64,000 nucleotides of DNA from Streptomyces luteolus. Lineage in GTDB: Bacteria; Actinomycetota; Actinomycetes; Streptomycetales; Streptomycetaceae. A program made the position numbers and the translations under genes. The stretch spans positions 62,001-126,000 of the forward strand of contig NZ_JASCIS010000014.1 in assembly GCF_029968015.1 (NCBI RefSeq), given 5' to 3'. Below the pieces are notes generated by a model. It was not told where the DNA came from and made no database searches. It saw nothing but the letters and a program-made list of their open reading frames with translations. Numbering within the stretch: position 1 is the first letter of the stretch; every line of letters begins with the position of its first letter. Below, one piece after another: positions 8,372 to 16,052 of this stretch.

Positions 8372-9914
8372 GGGCCACTCCTTCGATGGCGGCGATCAGC
8401 TCGTGGTCGTGCCAGCCCGCCGGATGCTCGGCGACGACCCGGCCGTGGAAGAGGACCAGGACGCGGTCGCAGCGCCGCAGGTCGTCCAGCTCGTCGGAGA
8501 CCACGAGCACCGCCGTGCCGTCGTCGCGGGCGGTGTCGACCCGGGCGAGCAGGGACTCCTTGGACTTCACGTCGACGCCTGCGGTGGGGTTGACGAGGAC
8601 GAGCAGCCGCGGGTCCGAGGCGAGCGCGCGGGCCATGACGACCTTCTGGGCGTTGCCGCCCGACAGGTCGGAGACCGGCTGGTGGGTGCCCTCGGCGTGG
8701 ATGTCGAGCCGGTCCACGAGGTCGGCGGCCAGCGCGCGGCGCCGTTCGGTGGAGAGGAAGCCGAGGCGCCGCGCGAGGGGTGTGCCGGCCAGCCGGTCGA
8801 GGACGCTGAGGGTCGCGTTGTCCCCGATGGTCATCGCGGGCACGAACCCCTGGTCGTGCCGGTCGCGCGGCACCCAGCCGACCCCGGCCCGGAGGGTCGC
8901 GGTGACATCGCCGAACGGCAGTGCGGTGCCTGCCAGTCGAGCGGTTCCGGACCGTGGGCGGTGCAGTCCGGCGAGGGTCTCGGCGAGCTGGATCTTGCCG
9001 CTGCCGCTGGACCCGGCGAGGCCGACGACCTCGCCCTCGCGGACGCCGAGATCCACGTCCTCGTACGCCTCGCCGGTCAGGGCTCGTACGTCGAGCAGGA
9101 CGGGGGCGTCGGCGGGCACGGGCGTACGCGCGGTGTCCTCGCGATGGGCGGCCGACTCGCCCGCCATGGCCTCGACGAGCGCTTCGCGCGGCAGAGTGGC
9201 GACCGGTGCGGTGGTGATCCAGCGGGCGTCGCGCAGTACGGTCACGATCTGGCAGACCTCGTACACCTCCTGGAGGTGGTGCGAGATGAACAGGAAGGTG
9301 ACGCCGGATTCCTGCAGCGCGCGCATGCGCGTGAAGAGGCGTTCGATCTCGCGGTTGTCGAGCTGCGCGGTGGGTTCGTCGAGGACGATCAGACGCGTCC
9401 CGAAGCTCAACGCCCGTGCGATCTCGACCATTTGGCGGTCCTCGACCTTGAGCTCGGCCGTGCGGGCGTCCGGGTCGACGCGCACGTCCCAGTGGTCGAG
9501 CAGCTCGGCGGCCTCCCGGCGCAGCCGCCGCCAGTCGATGAGCCCGGCCCGGCCGGTGGGCTGCCGGTTCACGAACAGGTTCTCCGCGACCGTGAGTTGA
9601 GGGACCACGGTCGGCTTCTGGTAGACGCAGGCGACCTTGGCGCGCCAGGCGTCCCGGTCGGTGAGCGCGGGCGCGGGCGCGCCGTCGAAGCGGACGGTGC
9701 CCGAGTCGGGGGCCTGCAGTCCGGTGAGGATCTGGACGAGGGTGGACTTGCCGGCACCGTTGCGGCCGACGAGGGCGTGCGACTCGCCCTGGCGGACGGT
9801 GAGTTGACCGTTCAGCAGGGCGGTCGTGGGGCCGTAGCGCTTGGTGATGCCGACGGCCTCGACGAGCGGGGGCGTGGGCTGACGTTCCGTCATGGGGATG
9901 CCTGGGGTGCTCAT
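8310..9914 (-). CDS. sugar ABC transporter ATP-binding protein, two fused NBDs
   Basis: This 534-residue duplicated ATPase is of the ribose/AraG/YtfR family. The first domain has Walker A GRNGAGKST and Walker B RLIVLDEPTA but a degenerate signature (KVEDRQMVE). The second has the intact signature LSGGNAQKV, an altered Walker A (SGSGKIQ) and a Walker B in which the catalytic Asp-Glu is replaced (LLVLVNPTAG). Such complementary degeneration fits a single composite active site. The ATG at 9914 overlaps the binding-protein stop by four bases. The C-terminus ends in DRHAP/DRHVP/DRHVS repeats overlapping the permease start. Confidence 0.9.
   Translation of the reverse strand: MSTPGIPMTERQPTPPLVEAVGITKRYGPTTALLNGQLTVRQGESHALVGRNGAGKSTLVQILTGLQAPDSGTVRFDGAPAPALTDRDAWRAKVACVYQKPTVVPQLTVAENLFVNRQPTGRAGLIDWRRLRREAAELLDHWDVRVDPDARTAELKVEDRQMVEIARALSFGTRLIVLDEPTAQLDNREIERLFTRMRALQESGVTFLFISHHLQEVYEVCQIVTVLRDARWITTAPVATLPREALVEAMAGESAAHREDTARTPVPADAPVLLDVRALTGEAYEDVDLGVREGEVVGLAGSSGSGKIQLAETLAGLHRPRSGTARLAGTALPFGDVTATLRAGVGWVPRDRHDQGFVPAMTIGDNATLSVLDRLAGTPLARRLGFLSTERRRALAADLVDRLDIHAEGTHQPVSDLSGGNAQKVVMARALASDPRLLVLVNPTAGVDVKSKESLLARVDTARDDGTAVLVVSDELDDLRRCDRVLVLFHGRVVAEHPAGWHDHELIAAIEGVARDRHAPDRHVPDRHVSDQDR
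8328..8372. repeat. three 15-bp tandem repeats in a gene overlap
   Basis: Units 8328-8342, 8343-8357 and 8358-8372 are near-identical copies of GACGTGTCGGTCAGG. Fifteen bases keep every frame open. The ATPase reads them as five-residue DRHxP/S repeats and the permease start region reads them as TDTxL repeats. The last unit contains the annotated permease GTG, so copy number could move the start codon. Confidence 0.85.
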
Positions 9915-10996
9915 CCGACCGTGTTGCCCCACAGCTCGGGGTCGTCCACGTTCTCCTTGGTGACCAGGGGCGCGGGAAGCTGGTCCTCCAGGTTGCCGCT
10001 GGGCAGCTTCACGATCGTCGAGCCGTGGTCTGTGGGCCCCGGCTCGAACGTCTTCCCGGCCATCGCGGCCTTGATGTAGTACATGCCGTACTTGGCGTAC
10101 GCGTCGGCCGGCTGCGAGACCGTCGCGTCGATCTGGCCCTTGCGGATCGCGTCGAACTCCTGCGGGATGCCGTCGTTCGACACGATCGAGATGTGGCCCT
10201 TCTCGCCCGCCTTCTTCAGCATCCCCTTGGACTTGAGGGTCTGCAGGGTCGGCGCGAGATAGACGCCGCCCGCCTGGAGGTAGATGCCCCGCACATCGGG
10301 GTTGGCGTTGAGCAGCGTGTCGAGCTTGGAGGCCGCGGCGTCCGACTCCCACTTCGCGGGGATCTCCAGGACCTTCAGCTTCGGGAACTTCTTCTTCACG
10401 CAGCTGCGGAACGCCTCGGACCGCTCCCGCCCGTTCACCGACGCGAGATCGCCCATGATCTGCACGACCTTGCCGCTGTCGACCTGCTTCCCGAGGTACT
10501 CGCAGGCCTTCTGCCCGTACGCGACGTTGTTCGCGCGCACCACCATCGCGACCTTGCCGCTCGTAGGGGCCACGTCGACGGCGACGACAGGGACGCCCTT
10601 GCGTTCGGCCTGGTCGAGTCCCGCCGAGACGGCGGCGCTGTCGAGCGGAGCGACGACGAGACCGCCGACTCCCTGGTTGAGCTGGTTGTTGATGTCGGTG
10701 ATCTGCTGCGCCGGATCGCTGTTGGAGTTGACGGTCTTGAGCGCGTCCACCCCCTCGGCCTCCGCCATCTTCGGCACGTAGTCGTTGTACGACTGCCAGA
10801 ACGGCGAGGTCAGCAGCGGCACGATCACGCCGACCCTGGCGTCCTCGCCCCCGGCGGCGCCGCCCGCGGTGTCCTTCGTACTGCCGCAGGCCGCGAGCAG
10901 GAGTGCGGCGCAGCTCGCGGCGGCCGACGCGCGCCACCTCGCGCGTACGGCCAGGGCGGTCTTGGTGCGCTTCGTGCGATCGGTCCGAGGGCTCAT
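9911..10996 (-). CDS. sugar-binding lipoprotein of ABC importer (RbsB family), L-fucose
   Basis: This 361-residue periplasmic-binding-protein-type lipoprotein has a twin-basic start and the lipobox LLLAACGS near residue 38. It continues with the RbsB fold: VGVIVPLLTSPFWQSYN, ITDINNQLNQGVGGLVVAPLDS, VVAVDVAP and HISIVSNDG. The ATG at 10996 follows GAGGAG at a good distance; the frame is open to 11233 but without a ribosome site. It is the first gene of the fucose operon, and an operator-like site lies about 50 bases upstream. Substrate is inferred from the catabolic genes behind it. Confidence 0.88.
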   Translation of the reverse strand: MSPRTDRTKRTKTALAVRARWRASAAASCAALLLAACGSTKDTAGGAAGGEDARVGVIVPLLTSPFWQSYNDYVPKMAEAEGVDALKTVNSNSDPAQQITDINNQLNQGVGGLVVAPLDSAAVSAGLDQAERKGVPVVAVDVAPTSGKVAMVVRANNVAYGQKACEYLGKQVDSGKVVQIMGDLASVNGRERSEAFRSCVKKKFPKLKVLEIPAKWESDAAASKLDTLLNANPDVRGIYLQAGGVYLAPTLQTLKSKGMLKKAGEKGHISIVSNDGIPQEFDAIRKGQIDATVSQPADAYAKYGMYYIKAAMAGKTFEPGPTDHGSTIVKLPSGNLEDQLPAPLVTKENVDDPELWGNTVG

Positions 10997-11043
10997 CCGA
11001 CGGCTCCTCAAGGGGGAAGCGTGACTGCGAGGTCGGCGAATAT

Positions 11044-11054
11044 TTATCAGACCA
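11044..11054. promoter_or_regulatory. FadR-type operator candidate before the importer operon
   Basis: TTATCAGACCA matches 8 of 11 positions of the perfect site at 11119-11129 and fits the general TNGTNNNACNA pattern of FadR-subfamily GntR regulators. It lies about 50 bases upstream of the binding-protein start, where a repressor could block transcription. Confidence 0.5.
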
Positions 11055-11117
11055 CTTCCACTCGTCGACACCCTTGTGCCGCAACTTTTCCGGGAATTGA
11101 GAGGCGTTCCGGCCGTA

Positions 11118-11130
11118 GTGGTCGGACCAC
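11118..11130. promoter_or_regulatory. perfect palindromic FadR-type operator
   Basis: GTGGTCGGACCAC is a perfect 13-base palindrome whose core TGGTCGGACCA fits the FadR-subfamily consensus. It sits between the importer operon and the regulator gene, about 80 bases upstream of the latter, and is a plausible autoregulatory site. Confidence 0.65.
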
Positions 11131-11211
11131 CTGGGTGATTAGACTGCGGCGCACCCGGTTCCGGCGAGGGGCGGGCAGTCGGGGTGAACGGGCGAACGGG
11201 AGGGGTGGGCC

Positions 11212-11919
11212 GTGGAGCAGCAGGTATCCGCACAGAAGGGCACGGTGACGCAGCGCGCCATCGAGCAGATCAAGGCGATGATCGGCGAGGGGCTCCTGGA
11301 GCCGGGCCAACGGCTGCCCACGGAGCGCGATCTGGCCGCCCAGCTCGGCATCTCGCGCAGCTCCATGCGGGAGGCGATCCGCGCGCTGACGGTCCTCGGC
11401 GTCCTGGAGGCCCGGCACGGCTCCGGGATCTACGTGACGCGGCTGGAGGCGGGCGACCTCCTGGAGACCTTCGGGGTGGTCGCGGACCTGTCGCGCGGTC
11501 CGCGGCTCGTCGAACTCCTGGAAGTCCGGCGGGTGCTGGAGTCCACGGCCACCGCGCTGGCGGCGGCGCGCATCACGGATGACCAACTCGCCGTGGTCGA
11601 GGGCCACTTGGCGGCGATGGAGGCGACGGACGACCCGGAGGAGATCCTCGCCCACGACCTGGCCTTCCACCGCGAGATCGCGGCGGCCGCGGGCAACGAG
11701 ACGATGGCGGCGATCCTGGAGGGCCTGTCCTCGCGCACGTTCCGGGCGCGGGTCTGGCGCGGCTACGAACAGGAGGACGCGTTCCCCCGCACGCGCCGCG
11801 AGCATGCGCGCATCTACGGGGCGCTGGCCTCCCGGGACCCGGAGGCGGCACGGGCCGCTGCGGCGGCGCATGTGGGGGAGGTGGAGCAGTGGTTGCGGGG
11901 GCAGGTGGGTGAGCGGTGA
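11212..11919 (+). CDS. GntR/FadR-family transcriptional regulator of the fucose operon
   Basis: This 235-residue regulator has an N-terminal winged helix (GQRLPTERDLAAQLGISRSS, then MREAIRALTVLGVLEARHGSG) and an all-helical FCD ligand domain. FCD metal-ligand-type residues are visible in HDLAFHREIAAAAGN and RREHARIYGAL. The GTG start follows GGAGGGG. It is transcribed away from the fucose operon across an intergenic region holding two operator-like sites, so it is very probably the local repressor, relieved by a pathway intermediate such as fuconate or its keto acid. The last codons and stop are part of a 31-bp duplication. Confidence 0.9.
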   Translation: MEQQVSAQKGTVTQRAIEQIKAMIGEGLLEPGQRLPTERDLAAQLGISRSSMREAIRALTVLGVLEARHGSGIYVTRLEAGDLLETFGVVADLSRGPRLVELLEVRRVLESTATALAAARITDDQLAVVEGHLAAMEATDDPEEILAHDLAFHREIAAAAGNETMAAILEGLSSRTFRARVWRGYEQEDAFPRTRREHARIYGALASRDPEAARAAAAAHVGEVEQWLRGQVGER

Positions 11920-12007
11920 GCCTTCCCCGCGGCCGGTAGGTGAGCGGTGAGTCTTCCCCGCGCCCCTACCGGGTCTGTTTTTCAGCCCCTCCGGTGTTCG
12001 ATCCCCC
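11908..12007. repeat. 31-bp duplication plus a fragment of the GC-rich intergenic repeat
   Basis: Bases 11908-11930 and 11939-11961 are 22 of 23 identical and copy the 3' end of the regulator gene, including its stop codon. The following stretch, with CCCCGCGCCCCT and TTCAGCCCCTCCGG, matches the middle of the repeat element at 36337-36558. It reaches into the TetR gene, whose last residues (SNTGGAEKQTR) are therefore encoded by repeat sequence. Confidence 0.65.
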
Positions 12008-12700
12008 AGCAACCCCCGCCCGCCCGACCAACCCCGACAGCAGCAACTCCACCGCCCCCTCGAACGACCCACCCGCCATCAGCGGCAACTCCCGCCGTAC
12101 AGCGGCGAGTTGCGGATACTCCTCGCCCGGCAGCGACTGGTACACCTCCGCCCACGCCACCTCGTCCCCCGCCCTCCGCTCCGGCGCCAACGCCAGATGC
12201 GCCGCGTCCAGAGCCGCATGGCCGAGGACCGTGTCGACGAACGCCGCGTAGTGACGTACGGCCGTGGCGTCGTCGAAGCCCGCGCGGCGCAGCAGGCCGA
12301 TACCGGTGTCCACGGCCCGGAACTCGTGCGGGCGGCGCGTCACGCGGGACGCGGCGAGGGCGGCGATGCGCGGGTGGGCGCGGTAGCAGCGGTGGATGCG
12401 GTGGGCCATCTCGCGCAGGCCCGCCACCCAGTCCTCGCCGGGCTCGAAACCGGCCATGGCCTCGCCGATGAGCCGGTCGGCGAGGGCCAGGAGCAGGTCG
12501 TCGGTGTTGTGGAAGTAGCGGTACACCGCGCTCGGGTCGCAGCCGAGCGCGGTACCGAGACGCCGCACGCTCAACGCGTCCGGGCCGTGCTGCTCGACCA
12601 GACGGAGCGCGCGGTCGACGATCAGCTCCTCCGAGAGCACCACCCCCGACCTGGTCGGCCTGCGCCGCCGCCGCTCCACCGGAATCCGCCCCTCAGCCAC
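11966..12700 (-). CDS. TetR-family transcriptional regulator
   Basis: This 244-residue TetR-type repressor has the helix-turn-helix segment DALSVRRLGTALGCDPSAVYRYF at residues 40-65 and a helical ligand-binding C-domain. The GTG at 12700 was chosen for the AAGGGG in front of it; another GTG lies five codons upstream. It is divergent from the APC permease gene at 12801, which together with the amidohydrolase behind it is the likely target. The C-terminal dozen residues come from an intergenic repeat fragment, so the original end may have been replaced. Confidence 0.85.
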   Translation of the reverse strand: MAEGRIPVERRRRRPTRSGVVLSEELIVDRALRLVEQHGPDALSVRRLGTALGCDPSAVYRYFHNTDDLLLALADRLIGEAMAGFEPGEDWVAGLREMAHRIHRCYRAHPRIAALAASRVTRRPHEFRAVDTGIGLLRRAGFDDATAVRHYAAFVDTVLGHAALDAAHLALAPERRAGDEVAWAEVYQSLPGEEYPQLAAVRRELPLMAGGSFEGAVELLLSGLVGRAGVAGGSNTGGAEKQTR

Positions 12701-12800
12701 ATCGGCCCCTTCCTCCACCCTTATGACAACAGCATTGACGCAACCCTGGCAAGACTGTTGGCTCGTGCCCTCTCCCCTCCCCCGGCCAGAGGAGCACCGC

Positions 12801-14282
12801 ATGAGCGTGCCCACGAACAGCCACCCGCCAGGTCTGCGCCGTACCCTCGGCGTCGTCGACGGTGTGGCGCTCGCCGCCTCCAGTACGGCCGCGACGACCA
12901 GTGTCGGCATCGGCATGGGCGCGCTCGCCGCGGTCGTGGGTGCCCAGGCGCCCGCCGTTCTCATCGTGGCCTTCCTGCCCATCTTCGGCATCGCCGCCGC
13001 GTACACCCGGCTGAGCCGGGACGAGCCCAACATGGGGTCCGGCTATGTGTGGGTCGGCAAGTCCCTCGGCCCGTGGCTCGGCTTCCTCACCGGCTGGGTC
13101 ACCCTGGTCGGCACCGTGATCTTCATGGCGTACACCAGCGCGGTGACCGGCTCGGTGGTCCTCCAGTTCGCCACCAAGGCGGGGCTGCGCGTGGATCCCA
13201 ATTCGACGGCCCTGAGCACCGCCGTCGGGCTGTGCGTCCTGGCCGCCGTGACGGTCACGGCGGTGACGGGGGTGCGCAAGGCGACCCGCTTCCAGACCTG
13301 GCTGCTCGTCTTCGAGTACGCGGTGCTCCTGGTGTTCTGCGGTCTCGCCCTGGCCACCGGGGCGCACGGCTTCCAGTGGTCCTGGCTGAACCCCTTCGCG
13401 ATCTCCGACGGCACATCCTTCGCGCAGGGTCTGGTGCTCGCCGTGTTCTTCTTCTGGGGCTGGGACGCCGCGTTCAGCGTCACCGAGGAGACCAAGGACG
13501 TACGGGACGTGGGCCGCGGCGGCTTCATCGCGCTGTTCGCGATGCTCGCGCTGTTCCTGTTCGGATCCGTGGCGTTCCTACGGGAGTTGAGCGTGCCCGA
13601 GCTGATCGCGAAGGGCCCGCAGGGGCTGACGTATCTGGGCGAGAGACTGGCGGCGGAGCCGTGGGCGAGCCTGCCGCTGCTCGCCCTGATGTTCTCGGCG
13701 GTGGCGTCCTTGCAGTCCACGGTCATCCCCACGGCGCGCGGCCTGCTCGCCATGGGGCGGGACCGCACGATGGGCCCCGTGTGGACGCGGATCAGCCCGC
13801 GCTTCGGCTCACCGGCCGCCGGCACGGTCCTCATCGTGGCGATCTCGGCCCTGGTCGCGCTGCTCGCCCTCGCGATTCCGCAGCTCAACGAGATGATCCT
13901 GGCCGCGGTCAACTCCATCGGCCTGACCGTGGCCCTGTACTACGGCCTGACGGCGCTTGCCTGCGCCGTGCGCTTCCGGTCACTGCTGCGCACCGACCCG
14001 GCCCAGGCGCTGCGCGCGGTGATCGCTCCCGGGGTGTCCGGCCTGGCGCTGCTCGGCATCGGCGGCTACCTCGGCCACTCGTACGTGACCCGGAGCGACC
14101 ACTTCGCACTCAGCCCGGACAACGGCTGGTTCCTGCTGAGCGTGCCCGGCGCGGTGGTCGTGTCCGGACTGGTGATGGCGGCTTGGGCCAAGTACCGACG
14201 CCGTTCCGCCTACTTCACCCATGGCCGGGGCACGGCCGCCGCCGCACAGGAGACCCTCGAACCGTCCGCACCCACCGGGTGA
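12801..14282 (+). CDS. APC-superfamily amino acid/amine permease
   Basis: This 493-residue integral membrane protein has about twelve hydrophobic segments. The start LRRTLGVVDGVALAASSTAATTSVGIGMGAL and the NMGSGYVWVGKSLGPWLGFLTGW segment are typical of APC-family permeases. The ATG follows AGAGGAG. The gene lies 58 bases before a YtcJ-type amidohydrolase on the same strand and opposite a TetR gene, so the pair may import and hydrolyse an N-acylated amino acid or amide. The substrate is not determinable from sequence. Confidence 0.88.
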   Translation: MSVPTNSHPPGLRRTLGVVDGVALAASSTAATTSVGIGMGALAAVVGAQAPAVLIVAFLPIFGIAAAYTRLSRDEPNMGSGYVWVGKSLGPWLGFLTGWVTLVGTVIFMAYTSAVTGSVVLQFATKAGLRVDPNSTALSTAVGLCVLAAVTVTAVTGVRKATRFQTWLLVFEYAVLLVFCGLALATGAHGFQWSWLNPFAISDGTSFAQGLVLAVFFFWGWDAAFSVTEETKDVRDVGRGGFIALFAMLALFLFGSVAFLRELSVPELIAKGPQGLTYLGERLAAEPWASLPLLALMFSAVASLQSTVIPTARGLLAMGRDRTMGPVWTRISPRFGSPAAGTVLIVAISALVALLALAIPQLNEMILAAVNSIGLTVALYYGLTALACAVRFRSLLRTDPAQALRAVIAPGVSGLALLGIGGYLGHSYVTRSDHFALSPDNGWFLLSVPGAVVVSGLVMAAWAKYRRRSAYFTHGRGTAAAAQETLEPSAPTG

Positions 14283-14340
14283 CCCCGCACCACCCGTACG
14301 CCGCTGCCCGCGCCTTCCGACCGCAAGGAGACCGAGACAC

Positions 14341-15993
14341 ATGTCCGACACCACCCCCGCCGACCTCGTCCTGACCGGCGGCCCCGTGCACACCCTCTCC
14401 CCCGCCCGCGCCCGCGCCACCTCGCTCGCCGTGCGCGGGGAGCGCATCGTCGCCGTGGGCCACGACGAGGTGCGCGAATTCATCGGGCCGCGCACCGAAG
14501 TCGTGGACCTGCGCGGCAAGTTGCTGATCCCGGGCTTCCAGGACGCGCACATCCACCCGGTCGGCGGCGGCATCGAGCTGGGACAGTGCGACCTGAGCGG
14601 GGCGACGACGCTCGGCGAGTACCGGGAGCGGATCGCCGCGTACGCCCACGCCCACCCGGACGTCGAGTGGATCACCGGGGGCGGCTGGGCGATGGAGGCC
14701 TTCCCCGGCGGTCTGCCCACGGCCGCCGAGCTGGACGCCCTCGTACCGGACCGGCCGGTGTATCTGGTCAACCGCGACCACCACGGCGCCTGGGTCAACT
14801 CCCGTGCCCTGGAACGCGCCGGACTCGACGCCCGCACCCCCGACCCGTCCGACGGACGCATCGAGCGGTACGCGGACGGCACGCCGACCGGCATGCTCCA
14901 GGAGGGCGCCGCCAACCTGATCGGCCGGCTGCTCCCGCCGCTCACCCTGGACGAGAGGATCGCCGGGCTGCTCCGCGCCCAGGAGTTGCTGCACTCGCTC
15001 GGCGTCACGGCCTGGCAGGACGCGCTCCTCGGCACGCACGCCAACCTCACGGACCCCACGGACGCCTACCTCGCGACCGCCGAGGACGGCCGGCTCACTG
15101 CGCGTGTGGTGGGCGCGCTGTGGTGGGACCGGGCGCGCGGCACCGAGCAGATCGCGGAGCTGGTGGCGCGGCGCGAGGCGGGCACCCGTGGCCGGCTCCG
15201 CTGCTCGACCGTGAAGATCATGCAGGACGGCGTGGCGGAGAACGGCACGGCCGCCCTGCTCGGCCCGTACCTCGACGGCTGCGGCTGCGCCTCGGACAAC
15301 AGCGGCATCAGCTTCGTACCGCCGAAGGAACTCCAGTCGTACGTGACGGAGTTGGACGCCCGGGGCTTCCAGGTGCACTTCCACGCGCTCGGCGACCGTG
15401 CCGTGCGGGAGGCGCTCGACGCGGTAGAGGCGGCGCGGGCGGCCAACGGCTTCACGGACACCCGTCCGCACCTGGCGCATCTGCAGGTCGTGCACCCCGA
15501 CGACATCGGCCGGTTCCGTGAGCTCGGCGCGAGCGCCAATATGCAGGCGCTGTGGGCGGCGCACGAGCCGCAGATGGACGACCTGACGATCCCGTTCCTC
15601 GGGCCTGAGCGCAGCGGACAGCAGTACCCGTTCGGGGCGCTGCTGCGGTCCGGGGCGACCCTGGCGGCGGGCAGCGACTGGCCGGTGTCCAGCCCCGACC
15701 CGCTGCAGGCCCTGCATGTCGCGGTCAACCGCGTCCTGCCCGAAGCCCCGCCCGGCACCCCGGTGTTCCTGCCCGAGCAGCGGGTCGACCTGGGCTCGGC
15801 GCTCGCCGCGTACACGGCGGGCAGCGCGTACGTGAACCACTTGGACGAGGTGACCGGCACCCTCGCGCCCGGCTTCCTCGCGGACTTCGCGGTCCTCGAC
15901 CGGGATCCGTTCGCGGGCCCGGCCGAGGAGATCGGCGCGACCCGCGTGGAGCAGACGTTCGTGGGCGGGCGGCGGGTGTACGCGGCGGGCTGA
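14341..15993 (+). CDS. YtcJ/NfdA-type amidohydrolase
   Basis: This 550-residue enzyme of amidohydrolase family 3 has metal ligands visible as HIH in LIPGFQDAHIHPVGGG, histidines in QVHFHALGDRA and LAHLQVVHP, and the Asp in AAGSDWPVSS. NfdA-type relatives hydrolyse N-substituted formamides, but many members are uncharacterised. AAGGAG precedes the ATG. The upstream APC permease suggests that its substrate is imported by that protein. A 17-bp hairpin directly after the stop ends the transcript. Confidence 0.88.
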   Translation: MSDTTPADLVLTGGPVHTLSPARARATSLAVRGERIVAVGHDEVREFIGPRTEVVDLRGKLLIPGFQDAHIHPVGGGIELGQCDLSGATTLGEYRERIAAYAHAHPDVEWITGGGWAMEAFPGGLPTAAELDALVPDRPVYLVNRDHHGAWVNSRALERAGLDARTPDPSDGRIERYADGTPTGMLQEGAANLIGRLLPPLTLDERIAGLLRAQELLHSLGVTAWQDALLGTHANLTDPTDAYLATAEDGRLTARVVGALWWDRARGTEQIAELVARREAGTRGRLRCSTVKIMQDGVAENGTAALLGPYLDGCGCASDNSGISFVPPKELQSYVTELDARGFQVHFHALGDRAVREALDAVEAARAANGFTDTRPHLAHLQVVHPDDIGRFRELGASANMQALWAAHEPQMDDLTIPFLGPERSGQQYPFGALLRSGATLAAGSDWPVSSPDPLQALHVAVNRVLPEAPPGTPVFLPEQRVDLGSALAAYTAGSAYVNHLDEVTGTLAPGFLADFAVLDRDPFAGPAEEIGATRVEQTFVGGRRVYAAG

Positions 15994-16000
15994 GACCCTG

Positions 16001-16052
16001 GGGACCGTCTCCCCGATCTGTGCGGGCCCGCGACGATCGGGGAGACGGTCCC
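16001..16052. terminator. bidirectional terminator hairpin, 17-bp perfect arms
   Basis: Arms 16001-16017 and 16036-16052 are perfectly complementary, and the 18-base loop itself contains the palindrome GCGGGCCCGC. It lies between two convergent genes and its last base is also the last base of the fucosidase stop codon. Confidence 0.85.
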
